Positions 26,557 to 35,461 of a stretch of 64,000 bases of DNA are shown here, piece after piece; within the stretch, counting starts at the first letter, position 1, and each line of letters begins with the position of its first letter. The position numbers were made by a program, and so were the translations under genes. Below the pieces are notes generated by a model. It saw only the letters and a list, made by a program, of their open reading frames with translations. It had not been told where the DNA came from and ran no database searches. Source of the stretch: Shewanella sp. UCD-KL12. Lineage in GTDB: Bacteria > Pseudomonadota > Gammaproteobacteria > Enterobacterales > Shewanellaceae. The stretch lies in assembly GCF_001957125.1 (NCBI RefSeq), contig NZ_MPHJ01000020.1, forward strand, positions 1-64,000, written 5' to 3'.

Positions 26557-27177
26557 CTACTTTTTAACCACTCTTAGCAGGTGTCTTTGTTCATCAAGAC
26601 AGGGGACTTCTAGCTCAATAATATTGGTAATTTCAAAACCGTCGGGTAGTTTCGCCATTTCATCATCAGCTAACTGACCTTTGAGTGCATAGTAACAACC
26701 AGTGTCAGCCGGAAGATGATGGCACCAATGCAGCATGTCTTCGATTGAAGCAAATGCACGACTCAGTACACCATCGAACTTAACTTCAGGTTCAAAGGCT
26801 TCAACGCGACTTTCTACCGAGCTAATATTATTAATTCCAAGTTCATGCTGAACTTGTTTTTGGAAACGGATTCGTTTGCCTAGACTATCTAATAAGACAA
26901 ACTCTTTATCTGGATTGATAATAGCCAGCGGGATCCCAGGTAGGCCTGGTCCAGTACCTACATCAATGAAGCGCTCACCCACTAAGTGTGGCGATACAGC
27001 TAAACTGTCCATGATATGTCTAATCAGCATCTGCTGAGGATCTCTGATCGATGTCAGGTTATAGGCTTTATTCCACTTGTTGAGCATCTCAACAAAACCA
27101 ATGAGCTGTTTCTTTTGCTGCTGCGTAACAGTCAGGCTCATCTCAGCTAGATAGTCATCTAATTGGGCTGATAACAC
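26557..27177 (-). CDS. rsmG: 16S rRNA (guanine(527)-N(7))-methyltransferase RsmG (GidB)
   Basis: RsmG methylates G527 of 16S rRNA with S-adenosylmethionine. From GTG 27177 the product is 206 residues, as in relatives. AAGGA lies 8 bp upstream of that GTG, while the TTG at 27198 has no such site. The SAM-binding motif IDVGTGPGLPGIPLAI and the LTSIRDP and LSRAFAS segments are present. It follows mnmG in the classic gidA-gidB pair. Confidence 0.94.
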   Translation of the reverse strand: MLSAQLDDYLAEMSLTVTQQQKKQLIGFVEMLNKWNKAYNLTSIRDPQQMLIRHIMDSLAVSPHLVGERFIDVGTGPGLPGIPLAIINPDKEFVLLDSLGKRIRFQKQVQHELGINNISSVESRVEAFEPEVKFDGVLSRAFASIEDMLHWCHHLPADTGCYYALKGQLADDEMAKLPDGFEITNIIELEVPCLDEQRHLLRVVKK

Positions 27178-27286
27178 GGGATTAATCCTTAATAACAAAC
27201 TTAAATCGACAGTAACTGACTATTATGAAGGCGTCATAGGACTAAAGGAAGCGCTAATGGCTCCCCTTAGCAATAATTAATCCAAA

Positions 27287-29179
27287 TTAGGTCGCTTTTC
27301 TACGAAGTAAACCACGTCTCTTGAGGTGAACAAGCAGAATAGAGATAGCGGCAGGGGTCATTCCTGAGATTCTTGAGGCTTGGCCTACAGTTTCAGGTTT
27401 ATGCTCATTCATTTTAGCAATGACTTCATTTGAAAGGCCTGGCACCTCTTGATAATCAAGATCTAAGGGTAAACCAGTGGTTTCATGCTTGATCGCTTTA
27501 TCAATTTCATCTTGCTGACGTTGGATATAACCTGAGTATTTCACTTGGATCTGTACTTGCTCTGCTGCACGCTGATCTTCAAGTCCAGGGCCGAAGCCTT
27601 CAAGCGACATCAACTTAGGGTAATCCATCTCAGGACGGCGAAGCAGATCTTCAAATGATGCTTCACGAGAAATTGGTGTATTTAATTCAGGATTGAGCAC
27701 GTCGAGTAGCGGTGAGTTAGGGTGAACCCACTGACCTCTTAAACGTTGCAGTTCTTGCTCAATAGACTCACGCTTTTCATTAAACTGGCGCCAGCGATTA
27801 TCATCAACTAAACCAAGTTCACGGCCTTGTTCAGTTAATCGTAGATCCGCATTGTCTTCACGGAGTAACAAACGATATTCTGCACGGCTAGTAAACATGC
27901 GGTAGGGCTCTTTAGTGCCAAGTGTTGAAAGATCATCAACAAGTACACCTAAATAAGCTTGATCGCGGCGCGGACACCAGGTCTCTTTACCTTGCACTTG
28001 CAATGAAGCGTTCATACCGGCTAATAAGCCTTGCGCTCCAGCTTCTTCGTAACCAGTGGTTCCATTGATCTGTCCAGCAAAGAAGAGTCCATCAATGGCT
28101 TTAGTTTCCAAAGAGTTCTTTAGATCTCTTGGATCAAAATAATCATATTCAATCGCATAACCAGGACGGATGATCTCTGCATTTTCCATCCCTTGAATTG
28201 ATCTCACTAAATTAAGCTGTACATCAAAAGGTAAACTGGTCGAGATGCCATTTGGATAGATCTCATTAGTATTTAAGCCTTCAGGCTCAATAAAGATCTG
28301 ATGCGATGATTTATCAGCAAAGCGATTGATCTTATCTTCGATAGAAGGGCAGTAGCGTGGGCCAACGCCCTCAATTACGCCTGAGTACATAGGACTACGA
28401 TCGAGTCCGCCACGAATAATCTCATGGGTGCGCTCATTGGTATGAGTCACATAACAAGATATTTGGCGAGGGTGATCTTTTACATCACCAATGAATGACA
28501 TAACAGGCAATGGCGTATCGCCTTTCTGTTCTGTCATCAGATCAAAATTAATCGTATTGGCATCGATTCTTGGCGGTGTACCTGTTTTTAATCGTCCAAT
28601 GCGGATTGGCAGTTCACGAAGGCGATCTGCTAGTGCGATCGAAGGTGGATCGCCTGCTCGTCCACCGCTGTAGTTTTGCATGCCGATGTGGATTTTTCCA
28701 CTGAGGAATGTGCCTGCAGTCAAGACTACTGAAGGGGCTTCAAACGCTAAGCCCATTTGAGTAACAACACCGGTCACTCGGCCATTTTCAACAATCAGAT
28801 CATCAACGGCTTGTTGAAATAATCTTAAGTTTGGTTGGCTTTGCAAAATCTGCTGAATTTTGGCTCTGTACAGGGTTCTATCGGCTTGAGCACGAGTGGC
28901 TCTTACGGCCGGGCCTTTGCTTGAATTTAAGGTTCTAAACTGAATGCCTGCAAAGTCAGTGGCAATGGCCATTGCTCCACCCAATGCATCAATCTCTTTT
29001 ACCAGATGACCTTTGCCGATCCCGCCAATGGCTGGATTACAGGACATCTGGCCTAAGGTATCGATGTTATGTGTCAGCAAGAGGGTTTTCGATCCCATTC
29101 TTGCAGCTGCGAGTGCGGCCTCTGTTCCGGCATGGCCACCACCAACAACAATTACATCAAACCGTTCATGAAAATGCAT
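27287..29179 (-). CDS. mnmG: tRNA uridine 5-carboxymethylaminomethyl modification enzyme MnmG (GidA)
   Basis: MnmG works with MnmE to modify the wobble uridine of certain tRNAs, using FAD. The 630-residue product has the FAD-binding GGGHAG (13-18), the CNPAIGGIGKGHLVKEIDALGG block (about 47-68) with a catalytic Cys, RLKTGTPPRI, and the C-terminal helical domain that meets MnmE. Its start lies at the left edge of oriC. Its partner gene mnmE is also in this window, at 42-43.5 kb. Confidence 0.96.
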   Translation of the reverse strand: MHFHERFDVIVVGGGHAGTEAALAAARMGSKTLLLTHNIDTLGQMSCNPAIGGIGKGHLVKEIDALGGAMAIATDFAGIQFRTLNSSKGPAVRATRAQADRTLYRAKIQQILQSQPNLRLFQQAVDDLIVENGRVTGVVTQMGLAFEAPSVVLTAGTFLSGKIHIGMQNYSGGRAGDPPSIALADRLRELPIRIGRLKTGTPPRIDANTINFDLMTEQKGDTPLPVMSFIGDVKDHPRQISCYVTHTNERTHEIIRGGLDRSPMYSGVIEGVGPRYCPSIEDKINRFADKSSHQIFIEPEGLNTNEIYPNGISTSLPFDVQLNLVRSIQGMENAEIIRPGYAIEYDYFDPRDLKNSLETKAIDGLFFAGQINGTTGYEEAGAQGLLAGMNASLQVQGKETWCPRRDQAYLGVLVDDLSTLGTKEPYRMFTSRAEYRLLLREDNADLRLTEQGRELGLVDDNRWRQFNEKRESIEQELQRLRGQWVHPNSPLLDVLNPELNTPISREASFEDLLRRPEMDYPKLMSLEGFGPGLEDQRAAEQVQIQVKYSGYIQRQQDEIDKAIKHETTGLPLDLDYQEVPGLSNEVIAKMNEHKPETVGQASRISGMTPAAISILLVHLKRRGLLRRKAT

Positions 29180-29637
29180 TACAAAACCTTAAATCAAAAC
29201 TGATGTCGATAAAGAACTACTGTGAATTTGAGCTGCGTATTTTAGCACTTGAATCAAAGAAGGTGAACGATCATTTTAGATCGAAAGATCTCATGAGGAT
29301 CTGCTTAATAGATCTTAAGATCTTTATATAGATCCTTTATTATGTTTACTATTAGGATCGCGATCTTCTGTGGATAATCCATTTTCTCTTTTATTATCAT
29401 GAGTTAGCGGCGATCAGATCCTGTGATCTATTAATGATCAAACTTAAATAAGCTTGTGGGTAGATCGGCTACTTATCCACAGGGGGGATCATTAACCAGA
29501 TCGGACCTTGAATAATACAGAGTTTGATCAAAAGAAAATAATACCTTATCCACATCTTTACCATTTTAGATCGTAATATGTGGATAAAGTAGATCTAATC
29601 TGTGAGTTGATCTTAGAGTTATCCTTTTAAAGTGATC
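29180..29637. other. oriC: Chromosomal replication origin oriC
   Basis: This 458-bp gap between mnmG and mioC is the position of oriC in E. coli and Vibrio. Four perfect DnaA boxes are visible: 29369-29377 (minus), 29473-29481 (plus), 29546-29554 (plus) and 29579-29587 (minus); a fifth lies inside mioC at 29720-29728. I count 21 GATC sites between 29269 and 29637, far above chance, as expected of a Dam/SeqA-regulated origin. The left part (29287-29345) holds a series of AT-rich 13-mers beginning with GATC (for example GATCTTTATATAG), resembling the E. coli unwinding element. Confidence 0.93.
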
Positions 29638-30078
29638 TTAAAGACGATCTTGCCACTGAGTTAACCACTCTATAGCTGGGTCTTCCGGAATATAACTATA
29701 TTGTACGTCGATCTGGATCTTATCCACATAAACTTGTGCACCGCAGGTTTCTAAAGCTTGAGCCAGTTTTTCTGGTCCTTGACAGAAAGTGTCGTAACTT
29801 GAATCTCCGATCGCACAAATCGCATATTTGGTCTGGTTAAGATCTGGGTTTTGAGTCAATATTTCACCTAAAAATGGGGCTATATTATCAGGAAGATCGC
29901 CTGCGCCATGTGTTGATGAAACGACTAACCATAGAGAATTTGGATCTAAATCCGCCAGTTTTGGACTCATGTGGATCTGGTTTTCATGTCCTATTTGACT
30001 CAAAATTGCTGCAAACTCATCAGCCACATACTCTGCACTACCTAAAGTTGTGCCTACTAATATTTCGATTTTAGCCAT
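29638..30078 (-). CDS. mioC: Flavodoxin-like protein MioC
   Basis: MioC is an FMN-binding flavodoxin reported to support biotin synthase in E. coli; its transcription runs towards oriC. The 146-residue product has the FMN phosphate loop GTTLGSAEYVAD (9-20), the SSTHGAGDLPDN loop (about 54-65) and GDSSYDTF (about 93-100). The coding sequence itself holds a DnaA box and several GATC sites, so it may be part of the functional origin. The stop codon adjoins the last origin GATC. Confidence 0.93.
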   Translation of the reverse strand: MAKIEILVGTTLGSAEYVADEFAAILSQIGHENQIHMSPKLADLDPNSLWLVVSSTHGAGDLPDNIAPFLGEILTQNPDLNQTKYAICAIGDSSYDTFCQGPEKLAQALETCGAQVYVDKIQIDVQYSYIPEDPAIEWLTQWQDRL

Positions 30079-30138
30079 GTTCGTCCTATTACTACTCTTG
30101 CTATATTGTCATAGCGTTTATTGTAAATACTGCCGATA

Positions 30139-31002
30139 TTAACCTGCTTTATAAGCATATAAAAGATAGTTTACTTCAGTGTTATTTGTTATTTTCCACT
30201 GTTTATTTAATGGGTTAAAGCTCATTCCTTCTTTTTTAATTATATGTAATCCATGCTTTTCAATGTGATCACTTATCTCTTTAGGCTTAACAAAGTAGCG
30301 CCATTCATGGGTACCTACTGGTAGATATCTCATCACGTACTCTGCACCTAAAATGGCAACCAGATATGATTTAATCGTTCGATTCAAGGTTGCAAATACG
30401 AGTAATCCACCAGGTTTGAGTAGCTGGCAGCAAGTGTCCATGAGGGCCTTTTGATCACTTACGTGCTCAATAACTTCAGTATTGAGCACGATATCATATT
30501 GTTTTACATTAGGATTATTGGTGAGCGCATCGGCTAAACAGTGAATGTAATTGATTGATATATCTTTATTTTTTGCATGACGTTTTGCTATTCGTATGTT
30601 CTGGTCACTGCCATCGATACCTGTAACATCCGCCCCTTGTTGGGCAAATGGCTCGCATAACAGTCCTGCTCCACAACCTATATCGAGTAAATTCAGACCT
30701 TTTAGTGCTGTTTTGCTCGATAGATCTCGTCGAAAATGGGTTGATATTGTCTGTTCTATCGCGCTGAGACGTGCCTGATTAAACTTGAATATATGCTTAA
30801 ATTTGCCGTTAGGATCGCGCCAGTCTTCAGCTAATTGATCAAATTTAGCTATCTCTTTAGCTGTTTTATTAACTGTGTTGCCACTGTAAGTTAATTGGTC
30901 TCTATCTAACACTTTATCCCCCAGTGAGTTTTGCTTATAACTTGAGTATACCAAGTCATGATCAAGGGTGAGCAACTGATCATGAGCTTTATTACCACAC
31001 AC
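30139..31002 (-). CDS. UbiG-like SAM-dependent methyltransferase
   Basis: The 287-residue product is closely similar to UbiG, the O-methyltransferase of ubiquinone synthesis: motif I LLDIGCGAGLL (105-115), the ATLNRTIKSYLVAILGAEY segment and GTHEWRYFVKPKEI near the C-terminus. About 45 residues precede the usual UbiG start (near KEIAKFDQLAEDW), so the true start may lie further in; GTG 31002 is the longest choice. Shewanella normally carries ubiG elsewhere, so this may be a second copy or a relative with another substrate. The HEW variant in place of HDV resembles alphaproteobacterial forms. Confidence 0.75.
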   Translation of the reverse strand: MCGNKAHDQLLTLDHDLVYSSYKQNSLGDKVLDRDQLTYSGNTVNKTAKEIAKFDQLAEDWRDPNGKFKHIFKFNQARLSAIEQTISTHFRRDLSSKTALKGLNLLDIGCGAGLLCEPFAQQGADVTGIDGSDQNIRIAKRHAKNKDISINYIHCLADALTNNPNVKQYDIVLNTEVIEHVSDQKALMDTCCQLLKPGGLLVFATLNRTIKSYLVAILGAEYVMRYLPVGTHEWRYFVKPKEISDHIEKHGLHIIKKEGMSFNPLNKQWKITNNTEVNYLLYAYKAG

Positions 31003-31119
31003 TAAAGACTAACAAACCGCTGCTATACTTGAGTTAGCAACTAAAGATTTTTATCACCTTTTGATAGTTTCATCGTGATCATATGCAAAAAGTGAAGAGA
31101 GCATCGTGGAGGTATGACC

Positions 31120-31632
31120 ATGTTGAGGCACTACTTTATTAGCAGCGATCTCGATGAGCTAGAGGCTGTTGAGCATGAGTTGGAAGCTGAAGGGATTAAT
31201 GAGCCGCAGATCCATGTACTGAGTGAAAGTTGTTGTGAGTTTGAGGATAAGCAGCAGTTTGAAGTTGAGTCAGTGCTTGAACAAGATGTACAGCACTCTG
31301 CTGACATAGGCAGTATTATCGGCTTGATTGTCTCAGCGACAACTTTGATGTTTGCTTATCAGATGGGTTGGACAACGAGTGAAGTCGGGTGGTTACCCTT
31401 TATTTTTCTTGGCATTGTTATCTTAGGGTTTTGTACTTGGGAGGGGAGCTTTATAGGATTAGAGAAGAACCATATTATCTTCGAGCGATTTGAGCAGTTA
31501 TTACATCAAGGTCAACATGTGTTAATTGTTGATGTTAATAGCCATCAGGAGCCTGTTTTTGCAAAGGTAATTAATGGTCATCCAAGATTAGAAGCTGCGG
31601 GTTTAGAGAAAGGACTACCTTTTATAAGCTAG
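31120..31632 (+). CDS. Conserved hypothetical membrane protein
   Basis: I cannot assign a function. The product of about 170 residues has an acidic N-terminal part (LDELEAVEHELEAEGI), two adjacent membrane segments (about 66-82 and 91-107) and a soluble C-terminal part (LIVDVNSHQEPV). The start is ATG 31120, because GGAGGT at 31108-31113 is 6 bp away; the ATG at 31114 would abut the ribosome binding site. It is a single gene facing mioC and the methyltransferase. Confidence 0.7.
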   Translation: MLRHYFISSDLDELEAVEHELEAEGINEPQIHVLSESCCEFEDKQQFEVESVLEQDVQHSADIGSIIGLIVSATTLMFAYQMGWTTSEVGWLPFIFLGIVILGFCTWEGSFIGLEKNHIIFERFEQLLHQGQHVLIVDVNSHQEPVFAKVINGHPRLEAAGLEKGLPFIS

Positions 31633-31646
31633 TCCTAAATATGTCT

Positions 31647-32288
31647 TTAAGCTAAAGATTGTACCTGAGATGCCAGTAACCAGATGGCCAAAGCAAAGAA
31701 GATCATCCCCATAAATTTGTTTTGATTGGTTCTAAACTTTTCATTTTTAAGCAGTGACTTGCCTAAAGTGCCTACCATAACCACCAGCAATAGATTAAAC
31801 AGTAATCCCATCACATTTAGTAGTAGTCCTAGCGCTAGCATCTGCTCGCCTGATGTTGCTGATAACTGAGGGGAGACAAACTGAGGCAAAAATAATACAA
31901 AAAATAGCAGTGCCTTGGGGTTGAGCAGGTTACTAAAAACAGCACGACGATAGAGTAACTTAGCTAAACCAGATTGCTGATCAATCTCAGGTGCATCAGC
32001 AGCACTACTACGCATACAGTCCCAGCCCATCTTAAGTAAGTACGCAGCGCCTATAATCCTTAGGATTTCTAAAGCCATAGGGTTCATCGCTATTAATGCT
32101 GAAACGCCCATAGCTGCCAGAAGTGTCAATATTATTCCTGAAGTCGCATTGCCAAGGCTGGCAGATAATCCGACTTTTTTGCCATAGCTAAGGCTTGAGC
32201 TGGCAATGAGTAACATATCTGGACCTGGGATCAATAGCAGGGCGACAACGGTAGTAAGGTAAAGGGGGAGTACAGCAAGATCTATCAT
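31647..32288 (-). CDS. LysE/RhtB family amino acid exporter
   Basis: The 213-residue product has six hydrophobic segments and the family pattern near the N-terminus (LLIPGPDMLLIASSSLSYGKKVGLSASLGNA, residues about 18-48) with the GPD motif. These inner-membrane proteins export amino acids or similar small molecules; the substrate cannot be read. It converges on the preceding gene with a 14-bp gap. Confidence 0.88.
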   Translation of the reverse strand: MIDLAVLPLYLTTVVALLLIPGPDMLLIASSSLSYGKKVGLSASLGNATSGIILTLLAAMGVSALIAMNPMALEILRIIGAAYLLKMGWDCMRSSAADAPEIDQQSGLAKLLYRRAVFSNLLNPKALLFFVLFLPQFVSPQLSATSGEQMLALGLLLNVMGLLFNLLLVVMVGTLGKSLLKNEKFRTNQNKFMGMIFFALAIWLLASQVQSLA

Positions 32289-33125
32289 GGTTTAGGCATA
32301 AGTTATTACAGACGCGGGCATTCTACATTTATCACTATCTATACGGCAGCATTTAATCACTATTTTTGATAACTCTTAGCTATTAAAACTATAGGCTACT
32401 GATGTATTAGTACTAGAAGTGGTACAGGAGGGATATCTGTGTATTCGGTAAAGTGCAGGCCAATATCGTGTCAGTTTTCCGTCGAAATGCGATAAACACT
32501 GACTTACAAGAGAAGCCTTGCCATATTTATCTATACTATTTTGTTCGGATTAAATGATTTTTGGTTATAGAACTCGCTAGTTTTCTAGGTGAAGCTCAAA
32601 CCCTATAACTATCCTTAATTCGTATCTAAAATTGATTTTTCAGTTTTATCTACTAATACAGTCTAGGGAGTAAACATTAATTAAGTAGAGTTTATCTCTT
32701 AATCTTCAGCTCGGAATTGGCTCATTAACTTGCTGCTACCATTGATAATTAGTTTATAGCCTGAAGGGGAGATGAAGGTAACCGGCAACTTAATATCTAG
32801 TAATAAACCTACATACCTCTCCCTATCGAGATGTCACTGTGAGCACTAAAGCTTTCAAAATAGGTGGTTTAGGTTTCGCTTTATAAGTGTCCAATAAAAT
32901 GACGTCATGATGAATGTTTGACGCTTTTTAAAGTCAGTCAAAACTCAAAAGTTGTTGATAAAGTAGACTATATCTTGACAGTATTAAGTGTTTAAAAATT
33001 ACTCTAAACTAGTTTGTATACTTTCATCATTACTAATCGTTATAGGTATTACCGCCTGTTTAGTAGTGACATTAATTAAAGCTTCTCAACTAGTTTTTGA
33101 TTAGCTTCGCGAATAAAGAGTCCCC
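32289..33125. other. Long intergenic region, nothing recognised
   Basis: About 840 bp of AT-rich DNA without a credible reading frame, terminator or known repeat. Its middle (32400-32530) is slightly richer in G+C. It may be gene remains that have lost all recognisable sequence; I see no positive sign of an RNA gene. Confidence 0.5.
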
Positions 33126-33359
33126 ATGTTACGTTTTATTTTATCAGCCATCATAATCTACGCATTCTGGTTAACGTACCAAGATGCATCGGCATACTTC
33201 GACGGTGAGTCCGTTTCTGATAGTCAATTAGAGCTGGCGCAGTCTCCTGTCGCAAACACTGAACTTGTTATTAGCAATAGTCTGCTTAATGAAGCCAGTA
33301 AGTACAGGGTAGTGGAAGAGTTAAGTTGTGAAGAGACTGCTAGTTGTAAAAGTGAATAA
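33126..33359 (+). CDS. Small hypothetical membrane-anchored protein
   Basis: The 77-residue product begins with a hydrophobic segment (residues 2-17) that could be a signal anchor. The remainder is acidic and polar with two Cys near the end (SCEETASC, about 67-74). I recognise no family. AAGAG lies about 6 bp before the ATG. The composition looks like a real exported protein but there is no independent support. Confidence 0.5.
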   Translation: MLRFILSAIIIYAFWLTYQDASAYFDGESVSDSQLELAQSPVANTELVISNSLLNEASKYRVVEELSCEETASCKSE

Positions 33360-33433
33360 CCATTATTACTTGGGGTTTTAGTGCACTCTTTTGCTACTCT
33401 ATGGGCTAAATCATCCCTTAGCCTGAATGTAAT

Positions 33434-34363
33434 ATGAAATTAGATAAGATAGTAGCCACGCTTAGTCGTGGTGACCTGAAGGAATTACCTGTTGATGCCT
33501 TGAAAGCGGCAAGACTAGAGTGGCCTGAATTGCTTCCAGTTATTGATGAACTTATGCAGAAGTTTATCGATAAAGAAGCGCTAACCGATACTGAGGCTAA
33601 CCTTCTCTTCTTTGGTATCTGTCTGATTATCGATCGTAAACAGTTTAGCTGTTTTGACTCCTTGATAAGTCTTACTAACAAGGATGACTGTAATGCACCA
33701 CTAGATAATTTGCTTGGTGACTTCATCGCTTCAGACCTTTCAACTGCTTACTATATTTTGGCTCAAGGAAACCCTGAGCAATTATGTTTTCTGGTTAATT
33801 CAGCGCAAGCAGGTGAGATAGTCAAAATGGCTGCATTAAGTGCACTATTTACTCAGCTGCATACTAATCAAATAGATAGAGAGTCACTTAATAAAAGCAT
33901 TCCTGGCTTTATCGACAGTCTCATCGAAAACAATCACTCAATAGCGCTGTTTGAGTTAGTTAATCTACTCATTTCAAATCAGTTTAATCAGTACCATAAA
34001 CAGTTTGCTGACTATGTCGAGCGTAAAGTGATTGATGAAGGCTCAGCTGAAAACCAATGTATTTTAGATTGGGATAATCAGTCTATCGGTTACTCAGAGT
34101 GGGAAAGTGGCTTAATAAGCGGTGACTATGATGTTATTGATTCACTTAGCCAATGGGCTGGCTTTAATGCCGAGTCAGAGATGAATGATGAGGACTTACT
34201 GGCTGTTTTCGATGATTTGATGAATACCCCAAGAGAACTCGATGATAGGTACTTTGAAACTCTAGAGAGTCACCAACCTTTTATTGCCGATCTTCAACCC
34301 GGTCGTAATGATCCATGTCCCTGTGGTAGTGGTAAGAAGTTCAAGAAGTGTTGTTTGAACTAG
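33434..34363 (+). CDS. DUF1186 / SEC-C motif protein
   Basis: The 309-residue product is a helical repeat protein (DUF1186-like, about 10-250) that ends in a SEC-C zinc-binding motif, GRNDPCPCGSGKKFKKCC (about residues 290-307), as found at the SecA C-terminus. Such tails bind zinc and often help attach to ribosomes or partner proteins. Its role is unknown. It stands alone, just before the restriction-modification island. Confidence 0.8.
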   Translation: MKLDKIVATLSRGDLKELPVDALKAARLEWPELLPVIDELMQKFIDKEALTDTEANLLFFGICLIIDRKQFSCFDSLISLTNKDDCNAPLDNLLGDFIASDLSTAYYILAQGNPEQLCFLVNSAQAGEIVKMAALSALFTQLHTNQIDRESLNKSIPGFIDSLIENNHSIALFELVNLLISNQFNQYHKQFADYVERKVIDEGSAENQCILDWDNQSIGYSEWESGLISGDYDVIDSLSQWAGFNAESEMNDEDLLAVFDDLMNTPRELDDRYFETLESHQPFIADLQPGRNDPCPCGSGKKFKKCCLN

Positions 34364-34698
34364 GTCGTTTTCCACTTGTCGGTTCACAAGGTTGAAGGAA
34401 CTTATGCTTCGTTAAACGGGGTTGGAGTTAAATAGGGCTATGGGGAACCATGGCCTTTTTGTATGAATCGCCTTCCTGCGGGGGATGTGTAGGTGAGCTC
34501 TCGGGACGCTGTGAAGCCATCCATGGTCGCTTCGCGAAAACCAATAACATCCATGTTAAACGGTCAGTTCGATACCCCTATCTCTCGTTCGAAGAGTATT
34601 ACTTCGTAATATCTCACCTTGTTTTCGAAAACCTTTGTCTACCTACACTTTATCTTTAAAAAGCAGACGGTTTCTTGGGTTTAGATATTTTTATTAGA
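34364..34698. repeat. Intergenic DNA with repeat-like sequence next to the R-M island
   Basis: About 335 bp. The middle part (about 34440-34560) is G+C-rich, contains CCATGG twice (34448 and 34521 regions) and a CTTCCTGCGGGGGATG block. It looks like one of the dispersed intergenic repeats of Shewanella. A 69-codon frame crosses it but has no ribosome binding site or family likeness. Confidence 0.45.
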
Positions 34699-35352
34699 TT
34701 ATTTTTTATCATAGATATAGTATCCGTCTGGAAACTCTATATCACCTTTTCTAAAAACTATTTCTATACCAGAACTATTTCTTATTTCTCTTATTGTTCT
34801 TGTCCAATCTCTTATTCCAGAAATCCCTTGTAAAATTGTAGGTGAAAACTTTATATTTGGTGACTCTATAAATAAGGTTTTTAATCTAAGGTGTCCGCTA
34901 TTATTAGAAAACACTTTGGTCATTACTTCTGAATTCATATCATCCTTGAAGTAAGATTTTTTACCTTGGTTACATTTAGCACATAAAGTCCATAGATTAC
35001 TTTCGTTATTTGTGCCTCCCATATCTATAGGTATTTTATGATCTATATGCAATTTTACATTATCTTTAGCACCATTACCGCATGCTTGGCATCTATGTCC
35101 ATCTCTATTGCTTATTGCATACTTTATCTTATCTGTTAGGTCTGAACGGGAAGTTTTAGAAGTATAATTGTTTATTTCAGTTACGTTATAAAAACCATTG
35201 TTATATGAGTATTTGATAATATTGTCTTGAGTAAGTTGTCTTAATACTCTTGTGTTATCACTAACTAAACCTGCGTTTTCAATTTCCTGTAAAGTGTACT
35301 CTCTTAAACCATTCTTAAATATGTGATTATAAATTCTTTCCCTAGCACTCAT
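34699..35352 (-). CDS. HNH endonuclease of the restriction-modification island
   Basis: The 217-residue product has a zinc-ribbon HNH nuclease core: C88/C91, LHIDHKIPIDMGG (101-113) with the catalytic His-Asp-His, and C124/C127 followed by NQGKK. The N-terminal 60 residues look like a winged-helix DNA-binding part (REYTLQEIENAGLVSDNTRVLRQL). The start is ATG 35352, with a perfect AAGGAGA site 6 bp upstream. It lies 109 bp after the HpaII-like endonuclease gene on the same strand, so it probably belongs to the same system. Its exact role (second nuclease or mismatch nicking) is inference. Confidence 0.8.
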   Translation of the reverse strand: MSARERIYNHIFKNGLREYTLQEIENAGLVSDNTRVLRQLTQDNIIKYSYNNGFYNVTEINNYTSKTSRSDLTDKIKYAISNRDGHRCQACGNGAKDNVKLHIDHKIPIDMGGTNNESNLWTLCAKCNQGKKSYFKDDMNSEVMTKVFSNNSGHLRLKTLFIESPNIKFSPTILQGISGIRDWTRTIREIRNSSGIEIVFRKGDIEFPDGYYIYDKK

Positions 35353-35461
35353 TTTTATCTCCTTAAATATCAAAGTGATATCTTGAAATCTAAGGTGTGT
35401 CAATAAGTATACTTGCGAACAGATGGATATTCTGTCTATTGGAAGAAACAAGAGTTTTCGA

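Noticed and set aside
34450..34659. 69-codon frame next to the R-M island
   Set aside because: It crosses repeat-like DNA and lacks a ribosome binding site; the amino acid sequence has no coding character.
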